Shown: positions 9,163 through 16,217 of the stretch, piece by piece
Layout of the letters: every line of letters begins with the position of its first letter
How positions within the stretch are numbered: position 1 is the stretch's first letter
Assembly: GCF_014652635.1 (NCBI RefSeq)
Contig: NZ_BMZE01000001.1
Span: 1,188,051 to 1,252,050 of the forward strand
DNA length: 64,000 bases
Source of the DNA: Devosia pacifica
GTDB taxonomy: Bacteria; Pseudomonadota; Alphaproteobacteria; Rhizobiales; Devosiaceae
Direction: 5' to 3'
The notes under the pieces: model-generated
What the model saw: only the letters and a program-made list of their open reading frames with translations
Told to the model about the DNA's origin: nothing
Databases searched by the model: none
Translations under genes and position numbers: made by a program

Positions 9163-9388
9163 TCTGCCGACCCCCGTGACCGCACGAGAGATTTAATAAG
9201 TTCTGGTCTGGAACCAAAGTGGCTTCTGTCCGATTGGCTATCGAAGCTTTAACGGTGGGCCGGACAAACCCGGTTTCATGCCCGCATAAAATATGACTGT
9301 GGAACTATACAAAACCTCTGCAGATCGATACGAAATCGGTTTTATATGAGCTAGTTACCGGCCTGGGCAAAATCGGGGGCTACTTTCA

Positions 9389-10609
9389 ATGTCGGAAAAG
9401 GACGTTTTTTCACTCGCCGAAAGGCGCATGGCCGCATCGGGTCTGCGGCTCAACAATGAAAGGGCCGTACTCACCACGGTCATCCTGCACCCGGGGTATT
9501 CGGCCGCAAAGATTTCGCGAGTGACTGGGCTCGGTCCGCAGTCTGTCTCACGTATTCTGGTCGAACTCGAAGCCGCTGATCTCGTGCGTCGCGGACAGGC
9601 ACAGCGTGGCAAACGAGGACAGCCAGCAGTCCCGATTTTCATCAATCCCGATGGCGCTTTTTGCGTCGGGTGCGAAATCGGCTGGCGCAGATACCATGTG
9701 CTGATGCGAAACATTGCCGGGGAGGTACTCTTCGAAGAAGAGGGCGATTATCCCTATCCGGACCCGGACACCTTGATTCAGCTCATATCCGCGTCCGCGA
9801 GGCGCATGGTGGAGCGCCTGCCGAAAAAGCACCAAAAGCGTGTATCGGGCCTTGGCGTGGCAATGCCCGGGAGCTTTCACCGCAATGTCGACTTGGTTGG
9901 GGGCAAGGCTGAGACCGCCGTCCAATGGCGGGATATCGACATGCAGGAAAGACTATCTGAGGCTTCCGGGCTGGATGTGCTGCTGATAAACGACGGCAAC
10001 GCGGCGTGCTGGGCGGAACTCGTGGTGACGCCGCCGCCGCGCCCACCTGACTTCGCCTATCTGCTGGTCGGGGAGTTTGTCGGCGCCGGCCTGGTGGCCG
10101 GGGGGCGTCTCTGGGATGGCCCGACAGGCAACTCGGCTGACCTCGGAGCGATGCTGGTCTCGGACGGAAAAGGCAACCAGACATTTGTACATTTGATCGC
10201 GTCGATCTTCGCGCTTCAACAGCGCCTTAAGGAGGCTGGCATGAAACGGCCCGAAGGCCATCCCTACGAATGGGATTGGGAGCGGCTGGAGCCTGTTGCG
10301 AGTACGTGGATAAAGGATGCCGGGCTGGCGCTGGCGAAAACTATCATCAATGCCAATGCGGTCGCGGACTTTGAGCGAGCCGTTGTAGATGGAATTATGC
10401 CACGGCCCATCGTCGAACGCCTGGTAGACAGCGTGAGATCCAACATCGAGGCGTTGCCGATTTTGGCACACGATCATCCGGCAATCGAGATCGGCCGGCT
10501 TGGCCGATCGGCGCCCGCATTGGGGGCGGCGTTGCGCCCAATGTTCCACAAGTTCTTCTCGCGCGAGTTCGAGGACATTGCCAACGAAAAAGCCGCCGCG
10601 CGTGCCTGA
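9389..10609 (+). CDS. ROK-family transcriptional regulator, lacking the usual zinc motif
   Basis: A 406-aa protein with an N-terminal winged helix-turn-helix (AVLTTVILHPGYSAAKISRVTGLGPQSVSR, segment about 27-57) and a ROK sugar-kinase-like domain (GLGVAMPG, LLINDGNAACWAELV, LVGEFVGAGLVAGGRLWDG). The CxCGxxGC zinc site normal in ROK proteins is absent: where it should lie, the sequence reads SADLGAMLVSDGKGNQTFV. It may sense a sugar or be a diverged regulator. The target is unknown; it is divergent from the HD-GYP operon and upstream of chrA. Confidence 0.82.
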   Translation: MSEKDVFSLAERRMAASGLRLNNERAVLTTVILHPGYSAAKISRVTGLGPQSVSRILVELEAADLVRRGQAQRGKRGQPAVPIFINPDGAFCVGCEIGWRRYHVLMRNIAGEVLFEEEGDYPYPDPDTLIQLISASARRMVERLPKKHQKRVSGLGVAMPGSFHRNVDLVGGKAETAVQWRDIDMQERLSEASGLDVLLINDGNAACWAELVVTPPPRPPDFAYLLVGEFVGAGLVAGGRLWDGPTGNSADLGAMLVSDGKGNQTFVHLIASIFALQQRLKEAGMKRPEGHPYEWDWERLEPVASTWIKDAGLALAKTIINANAVADFERAVVDGIMPRPIVERLVDSVRSNIEALPILAHDHPAIEIGRLGRSAPALGAALRPMFHKFFSREFEDIANEKAAARA

Positions 10610-10618
10610 ACCGGCCGG

Positions 10619-10650
10619 ACGCCTGATGACATTGAGATGTCATCAGGCGT
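10619..10650. terminator. Perfect 14-bp stem-loop between rok and chrA
   Basis: ACGCCTGATGACAT and its exact complement flank the loop TGAG, starting 10 bases after the ROK stop codon. There is no T tract on either side, so it may be a factor-dependent terminator, an mRNA-stabilising 3' end or a protein-binding site. Termination is the simplest reading. Confidence 0.5.
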
Positions 10651-10717
10651 GGCTAGACACAACGCATGAAAGAAACACCCGCCCTTGCGCGCACCCAACT
10701 CTGGCGGGGCTGCGCGT

Positions 10718-11938
10718 ATGAATGATGAGCCGGCTAGTGAGGTCGAGAATACTGCGTCGGGCTCGGCCGCCGAAGTGTTTAGCGCCTTTCTCAAACTTGG
10801 TTTGACCGCCTTTGGCGGGCCGATCGCCCATCTCGGCTATTTTCGCGACGAGTTCGTCACCCGCAGACAGTGGCTGCGTGAAGATGACTACGCCGATCTC
10901 GTTGCCTTATGCCAGTTTCTGCCGGGGCCGGCCTCTAGCCAGGTCGGGTTCGCGCTGGGCCTGCGACGCGCCGGGCCGCTTGGCGCGCTGGCCGCCTTCA
11001 CCGCCTTTACCCTGCCCTCGGCGTTCTTGCTGATCGCCTTCGGTTTCGGCGCCGGCCTGTTCTCCGGCCCGATCGGTTCTGGTCTTTTGGCAGGGCTGAA
11101 GGTCGTCGCGGTGGCAATCGTTGCTCAGGCCGTCTGGGGCATGGCCAGGGCCTTATGCCCCGACAGGGAGCGCGCCAGTCTCGCCATCGGCGCTGTGCTG
11201 CTCGTCGTCTTTGTCGGCGGCGCACTCGGTCAGGTGGGAGCGATTGTGCTTGGCGGCACTCTGGGGTTCTGGCTGTGCCGTGGAGATCCGAAATCCTTCG
11301 GCGCTGGCGCCACTGGCTTCCGCGTCCCGAGACCCTTCGGCATTGCCGCGCTGATCGTGTTCACTGTCCTGCTCGTAGTGCTACCGTTTCTTGCCGCGCT
11401 TGGCGGGCACGGGCCCCTCTCCGTCTTCGAGGCTTTCTACCGCGCTGGTGCGCTGGTCTTCGGCGGTGGCCACGTCGTCTTGCCGCTTCTCGAGGGCACG
11501 GTTGTTGGCAATGGCTGGGTTACGCCCGACGCCTTTCTCGCCGGCTACGGCGCGGCGCAGGCAGTCCCCGGTCCGCTCTTTACCTTCGCGGCCTATCTCG
11601 GCACCGTGCTCGCGCCGGAACCCAACGGAGTGCCGGGTGCGCTGATTGCGCTGCTCGGCATCTTCCTGCCAGGATTTCTGGTCTTGGTCGGCATCCTGCC
11701 TTTCTGGGACACATTCCGGCGTCAGCACTGGGCGCAATCGGTCATGCGCGGCACCAATGCCGCTGTGGTGGGCATCCTAGGGGCCGCTCTCTACGATCCG
11801 GTCTTTATAGCGGCGATCGTGTCTCCCGCGGCATTCGCGCTGGCGCTCGTCTGCTTTGGATTGCTGACCGCTTGGAAAGCCCCGCCCTGGCTCGTCGTCT
11901 GCGTTGCTGCGGCCGGTGGCGTCGTCCTCGGCCTCTAA
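10718..11938 (+). CDS. chrA: Chromate efflux transporter ChrA
   Basis: A two-domain CHR-family inner-membrane transporter of 406 aa. Domain 1 has the signature LGLTAFGGPIAHLGYFRDEF and QFLPGPASSQVGFALGLRRA. Domain 2 has VFGGGHVVLPLLEGTVV and GAAQAVPGPLFTFAAYLG. About ten hydrophobic segments are visible. The ATG at 10718 is chosen because the CHR domain begins soon after it and the upstream alternative would be a TTG at 10685. Family members export chromate using proton motive force. No chrB-type regulator lies beside it. Confidence 0.9.
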   Translation: MNDEPASEVENTASGSAAEVFSAFLKLGLTAFGGPIAHLGYFRDEFVTRRQWLREDDYADLVALCQFLPGPASSQVGFALGLRRAGPLGALAAFTAFTLPSAFLLIAFGFGAGLFSGPIGSGLLAGLKVVAVAIVAQAVWGMARALCPDRERASLAIGAVLLVVFVGGALGQVGAIVLGGTLGFWLCRGDPKSFGAGATGFRVPRPFGIAALIVFTVLLVVLPFLAALGGHGPLSVFEAFYRAGALVFGGGHVVLPLLEGTVVGNGWVTPDAFLAGYGAAQAVPGPLFTFAAYLGTVLAPEPNGVPGALIALLGIFLPGFLVLVGILPFWDTFRRQHWAQSVMRGTNAAVVGILGAALYDPVFIAAIVSPAAFALALVCFGLLTAWKAPPWLVVCVAAAGGVVLGL

Positions 11939-12071
11939 GAAAAGCGGCCGCTGAAAAGTGGTCGGCTCAGCGCGTCTGACTAGCGCCTTCACCGATCGCC
12001 CCTGCGCTAATCTCAGCCAATAAAATGCGCCCGCGCAGTAACGATTTGAAATTTCTCTGAAACTTAAAGCG

Positions 12072-12124
12072 CTTCCCTTGCGTAACTCCGGCAGCGTCGC
12101 ACCGAAAACGCAAATTACGGGAAG
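12072..12124 (+). promoter_or_regulatory. 5' leader hairpin that pairs with the ribosome binding site of DUF4214 gene B
   Basis: CTTCCC (12072-12077) is complementary to GGGAAG (12119-12124), the Shine-Dalgarno site of the ATG at 12131. GTAA (12082-12085) continues the stem with TTAC (12115-12118), leaving TTGC as a bulge. The 10-bp stem would occlude the ribosome site or stabilise the mRNA. The pairing is seen directly; the function is inferred. Confidence 0.55.
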
Positions 12125-12130
12125 AGATTA

Positions 12131-14104
12131 ATGGCTAGCATTCAGCAGATTTATATCGCCTTGTTCGGCCGTCCGGCCGATCCGGGTGGCCTGGAATTTT
12201 ATCAGGATCGTACGAACAATGGTGCCAACCTCGAACCAATCCTTGGTCAGTTGGCGAATTCGCCGGAATATCTCGACCGCTTCGCGGGCCAGTCGCAGGA
12301 AGAGATGATCAATCAGATCTATATGGATCTGTTCAATCGCCCCGCCGATGATGAAGGTCTCGCCTTTTATCTCGATCGCCTCGAGAGCGGCGAAATGAAC
12401 ATTGGCAACATCGCCGTCGCCATCCTCGATGGCGCGCAGAATGCCGATGCCGAGATCATCGCCAATAAGACCGCATACGCCAATGCCTTCACCGCCTCGC
12501 TCGATACCGAGGCCGAGCGCGATGCCTACAATCCCGACACCGTAGACCTAGCGCGTGATTTCATTTCCAGTATCGGCGCTGATGACGACATGGTCGATCA
12601 GGGCCGCGTCGATATGGTGGTCAACAACATCGCCACCGCCAACCCCAACGCCATCACGCTGACCGCAGAGACCGGCGAAGCCATCATGGGCACCGCTGGC
12701 GCTGATCAGATCAACGGCGTCATCGGCGGCGACAATGCCACCGTCAACACCTTCGACACCATCAACGGCGGCGCCGGCAACGATACACTGAACCTCGTCG
12801 TCAGCGCTTCGGACGACACCGTCGCCGATCCGGTCGACCCGCAGATCCGCAATGTCGAGACAATCAACGCCCGCTTCGTTGAAGCCGGTGCCGTTGTCAG
12901 CCTCGCCAATGCTACAGGCGTCCAGACCGTCTCGGCTTCCGAAAGCACCGCATTCGGCCAGTTCACCGAAATCGGCAATGTGAGCAATTTCCGTGTCTCG
13001 GATCAGGGCTCCGTCGGCTTTGAGGGCGCCACCGCCGCAACGCTGAACCTCACCCTCACCAATGTCGCCGATCCCGATCTCGATGTTCAGAACAATCTCG
13101 AGCTCGCCACCATCGATTTCGACGACATCGTCGCCGGCACCCTCAACGTCAATGTCCGCGACAGCGCCGCCGCGCTCGGCGTCGCCAACATTTCGGGCGG
13201 TGTCCAGGGTGAAGACACCATCGAACAGGTGTCGATCAATTCCACCGGCACCACCGGCCTCAACGTCATCGGCATGAGCGGCACCAACAACCTCACCGAT
13301 ATCACCATCACCGGTGACCAGACGCTCACCCTCGCCGCCGGCACCGTGGCCGATGGCGCCATGCCCACTGACGGCATCGATGCCGATGGCTCCGATGACA
13401 GCGATCCCGAATTCGCCTTCGATGGCTTCACCGCCGTCGAAACCGTTAACGCCTCCTCCTTCACCGGTGATCTCACCATTCTCGGCCTCGCCAATGCCGA
13501 GGGCGACGTCACCGTGCGCTCCGGCAGCGGCAATGACACCATCACCACCGGCGTGGGCGATGACTTGCTCGTCGGCGGCGCCGGCAATGATACGCTCACC
13601 GGCGGTGCTGGCGACGACATCTATGGCGGCGTTGCCGGCAACGACACCATCAACCTTGATGGCGGCGGCAATGACGAGGTGCACTTCGATGCCGGCACCG
13701 GCACCGATACCATCAATGATTTCGATGTGAGCGGCTCTGACATCGACGTCATCTCCTTCCTCGATAATGGCGCCATCAGCTTCGCCAATTCCAGCGAGGA
13801 CATGGTGCGCGGCGATGCCGATCTCGATGCCGCCGATTTCTCCGAGCTGACCAGCCTTTCGGCCACCACCACGGCGGATGACCAGAAGGTCGTGCTGCTC
13901 GATGGGTCGTACACCACCAGCCAGCTCACCGGCGGTCTTGGCGCCGAGGCGGAGTTCTACCTCGTCGCCCAGAACTCAGAGACCGGCAATGCCGAGATCT
14001 ACTACGATGCCGATTGGTCCGATGCCGCCGGCCGCGAACAGATCGCAACCCTTGTCGGCGTCGATGCGAACAACCTGACGCTGAACAATTTCGACGTCTA
14101 CTGA
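12131..14104 (+). CDS. DUF4214/RTX-type surface protein B (657 aa)
   Basis: It starts MASIQQIYIALFGRPADPGG; the DUF4214 region covers about residues 1-110 with a second half around YMDLFNRPADDEGLAFY. A Thr/Asn/Val-rich middle holds 'VETINA'-like units. RTX repeats lie at about 466-520 (GSGNDTITTGVGDDLL, GGAGNDTLTGGAGDD). The C-terminal block resembles protein D and ends LTLNNFDVY. It has no signal peptide, so type I secretion is likely. GGGAAGAG 5-7 bases upstream supports the start. Codon use is more GC-rich at third positions than in genes A and D. It is followed by a terminator, so it is probably monocistronic. Likely S-layer or adhesin. Confidence 0.85.
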   Translation: MASIQQIYIALFGRPADPGGLEFYQDRTNNGANLEPILGQLANSPEYLDRFAGQSQEEMINQIYMDLFNRPADDEGLAFYLDRLESGEMNIGNIAVAILDGAQNADAEIIANKTAYANAFTASLDTEAERDAYNPDTVDLARDFISSIGADDDMVDQGRVDMVVNNIATANPNAITLTAETGEAIMGTAGADQINGVIGGDNATVNTFDTINGGAGNDTLNLVVSASDDTVADPVDPQIRNVETINARFVEAGAVVSLANATGVQTVSASESTAFGQFTEIGNVSNFRVSDQGSVGFEGATAATLNLTLTNVADPDLDVQNNLELATIDFDDIVAGTLNVNVRDSAAALGVANISGGVQGEDTIEQVSINSTGTTGLNVIGMSGTNNLTDITITGDQTLTLAAGTVADGAMPTDGIDADGSDDSDPEFAFDGFTAVETVNASSFTGDLTILGLANAEGDVTVRSGSGNDTITTGVGDDLLVGGAGNDTLTGGAGDDIYGGVAGNDTINLDGGGNDEVHFDAGTGTDTINDFDVSGSDIDVISFLDNGAISFANSSEDMVRGDADLDAADFSELTSLSATTTADDQKVVLLDGSYTTSQLTGGLGAEAEFYLVAQNSETGNAEIYYDADWSDAAGREQIATLVGVDANNLTLNNFDVY

Positions 14105-14133
14105 TCTGCAAGCCATTGCGAGACCTTTCCGAG

Positions 14134-14157
14134 GGGCGGCCCACCGGGCCGCCCTTT
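14134..14157 (+). terminator. Rho-independent terminator of DUF4214 gene B
   Basis: GGGCGGCCC, loop ACC and GGGCCGCCC form a perfect 9-bp stem followed by TTTCT, 30 bases after the stop codon of gene B. Confidence 0.8.
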
Positions 14158-14406
14158 CTCGTGCGCGCCACCCCGCCCTGTGGATAAGCTGTTGAAAGCC
14201 TCAACCCTTCGTGAGCGCCCCATAAGGGGGTTTGCGTATGTGTCGAGCGCGCAACGACGAGAGTCTTTCGACTCACGCTGATCACATTTTCGATTCGCAA
14301 GTACTCGACGAATCAGCGGTTTAGCTCGTCAACCCGCCGGCAAAACCGCCACCGGTTAACTACTCATACACCTTAACCATTGCTTAACACTGCGTTTAGG
14401 GATTTA
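14158..14406. promoter_or_regulatory. Intergenic control region upstream of DUF4214 gene C
   Basis: No gene seen. It contains a GAGTC/TTTC/GACTC mini-hairpin (about 14261-14274) and the octamer ACTCACGC (14271-14278), shared with the region upstream of gene A. It also holds an inverted repeat GATTCG (14292-14297) / CGAATC (14309-14314) and the 12-mer CGGTTAACTACT (14353-14364), shared with the xre-1 upstream region. The promoter of gene C must lie here, but I cannot place it with confidence. Confidence 0.4.
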
Positions 14407-14441
14407 ACTCCCGGATACGGGAAAACCCGTAACTAGGGAGT
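14407..14441 (+). promoter_or_regulatory. 5' leader hairpin overlapping the ribosome binding site of DUF4214 gene C
   Basis: Outer stem ACTCCC (14407-14412) with GGGAGT (14436-14441), inner stem ACGGG (14417-14421) with CCCGT (14426-14430), loop AAAA. The 3' arm is the Shine-Dalgarno site of the ATG at 14449, so the ribosome site is sequestered in the folded leader, as upstream of gene B. Confidence 0.6.
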
Positions 14442-14448
14442 AGTTGAA

Positions 14449-15668
14449 ATGGCAAGTATTCAGGGAATCTACATCGCGCTGTTTGGGCGCCCGGCAGACC
14501 CGACGGGCCTCGCGTATTATAACGGCGTAACCAATAACGGTGCCGACCTGTCGGCAATCGGCGATCTGTCGTCGTCCGCCGAGTATCAGGATCGCTTCAC
14601 CGGCATGACTTCGGAAGAGATCGTCAACTCGATCTACCAGAGCCTGTTCGAGCGTGATGCCGAGCCAGAAGGCCTCGCATTCTACACCGCTCTCCTCGAA
14701 GAGAGCTCGGCCAACATCAATACCATCGCCATCCAGATTCTCGATGGCGCGCAGAACGAAGATCTGGCCACCATCAACGCCAAGATCGCCGCTGCGGAAA
14801 TCTTCACGGCAAACCTCGATCTGCAGGCTGAAGTCGATGCCTACCAGGGCGACTTTGCTGCACAGGTTGGCCGCGACTTCATCAATGAGGTCGATGCTGA
14901 TGACGAAGGTACGAGCGACGAAGCTGACGCTGCGATCCTGCGGCTTTTCCCCGATCAAGGCCAGGGCCCCGGCGGCGGCGCAGGCGGCGGTGGTGGCGGT
15001 GGCGCACCAGACAGCGGCGCCGGCCCCGATACCCAGGATCCGGTTCTGACTTCCGGCACGACTGCATCGATCGCCGAAAACTCGGCTGCCGACACACTGG
15101 TCTACACGGCAACCGCTACCGATAATCGCGCCATTGATCGGTTCGAAATCAGCGGCACTGATGCTGCTGACTTCGCCATCGACGAGGACACCGGCGCAGT
15201 GACGATCAATTCATCGCCCGATTTTGAGACGAAGGACAGCTACACATTCGACGTTACTGTTTTCGATCTCGCTGGCAACTCCGACACTCAGGAGGTGACG
15301 ATTAGTATCACTGACGTTCCGGAACCGAAGACCATGAGTTCAGCGTCTATGACGCCGACCAGACGATTACCGACTGGGCGGCGGGCTCAACCATCGAGGT
15401 AGACAGATCGGACGCAGGTAATTTCTCATACTTCGAGTATTATTACGAGGCGGACGACGCAAGCCAAGCGCGGAGCTGGCTCGATAACTTGTCATACAAC
15501 TACGATTACTTGGACGTGATCGCTGTACAATATGACAATGGAAATGGCGGAACAAACGTCTTGGTCGGTTTCGACGACAGCGATGACGGCAACTATATGG
15601 ACCTCTACGTTGTGATAGAGAACGTAGGCGTCGCTGACATCAGCAAGTCCGACTTTGACTTCGTTTAG
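14449..15668 (+). pseudogene. DUF4214/cadherin-like surface protein C, split by a frameshift
   Basis: The first frame (14449-15402) encodes a DUF4214 module (IALFGRPADPTGLAYY), a glycine linker near residue 175-185 and a cadherin-like domain (about 195-290; IAENSAADTLVYTATATD, ending VTISITDV). It then runs into a non-homologous tail. In the -1 frame the sequence from 15315 stays open to TAG 15666-15668 and reads like the missing C-terminus (EFSVYDADQTITDWAAGS, then ENVGVADISKSDFDFV). That end matches protein D (LSRADFDIYTA) and B (LTLNNFDVY), and the gene's terminator follows at 15688. So the ancestral gene was about 405 codons, and one base was lost between 15315 and 15402. It could be a true mutation, phase variation or a sequencing error. 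Confidence 0.8.
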
Positions 15669-15687
15669 AAGTTAGTAAGTACTGATC

Positions 15688-15715
15688 GGGCGGCATGCCA
15701 TGCCGCCCTTTTTTT
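15688..15715 (+). terminator. Rho-independent terminator of DUF4214 gene C
   Basis: GGGCGGCAT, loop GCC and ATGCCGCCC form a perfect 9-bp stem followed by seven T. It lies 20 bases after the frame-restored stop at 15668, supporting that end point. Confidence 0.9.
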
Positions 15716-16162
15716 GTCATCATTCTGAAAATAACTGCGGCATTCTTTGCCCTCCAAGGGCAGCTTTGCCGCAGAGCTAATTAGGCCGCCCTGCCCTTCG
15801 GGCATTTCCCCGCCCCCCCCAATGCTGTTTAGCACCATGGAGCGCTTCCATCGGCGAGTTAGAACAGCAACCGCTGCCCACAGCCGAATCTTCCCCGCAG
15901 CATTAACTATCTCTAAATGGCGGACTTAGCTAAAGTCTCTGTCTTGAGACAGAGGGAATTGCCTCCGCGAACCCCCGCGCTTCAGTGCCAAAGAATCTCG
16001 GAAACTTCCGGCCCTTTTGGGAGCGAATATGGTGCTCCGCTTCTAGTTACCACTTGGCATGCCGCCCGGCTAAGGGCGCCATAGGCACGCCTAAGTTGAC
16101 GTCGCGGCGAGCGCGCAACTGACGGATGGACGCAGCTAGCTTCACTCTTCCATCGGGAGAAA
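15716..16162. other. Gene-free spacer with a strong bipartite stem-loop
   Basis: About 450 bases between gene C and the terminator of gene D without a credible ORF. At 15735-15774 CTGCGGCA pairs perfectly with TGCCGCAG, and inside it TGCCCT pairs with AGGGCA around the loop CCA. Further on are TGCCC/GGGCA (15792-15804) and CTCTGTC/TTGA/GACAGAG (15937-15954). It could hold a small RNA or be decayed sequence; no promoter or T-tract terminator was found to decide. Confidence 0.4.
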
Positions 16163-16189
16163 CAAAAAAGGAGGGGCCGAAGCCCCTCC
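16163..16189 (-). terminator. Rho-independent terminator of DUF4214 gene D
   Basis: On the minus strand GGAGGGGC, loop TTCG and GCCCCTCC form an 8-bp stem with a stable tetraloop, followed by six T, about 30 bases after the stop codon at 16218. Confidence 0.92.
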
Positions 16190-16217
16190 CTCAATCTGAT
16201 CGAACCGATAGGTTTGA

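Noticed and set aside
12548..13684. Minus-strand open frame (378 codons) opposite DUF4214 gene B
   Set aside because: Low-complexity Gly/Asp/Ile/Val composition produced by the complementary RTX codons. No start signal or family.
14179..14187. TGTGGATAA, a perfect DnaA-box sequence, suggesting an origin
   Set aside because: It is single, without neighbouring boxes, an AT-rich unwinding region or replication genes. One copy is expected by chance or as a dispersed titration site.
15300..15402. Programmed -1 frameshifting in DUF4214 gene C
   Set aside because: No X-XXY-YYZ slippery heptamer followed by a stem-loop was found in the overlap, so a mutation or sequencing error is more likely.
15900..16160. 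tRNA-like or tmRNA-like fold in the spacer before gene D
   Set aside because: A T-arm-like GGTTCG was noticed on the minus strand, but no acceptor stem or anticodon arm could be built around it.
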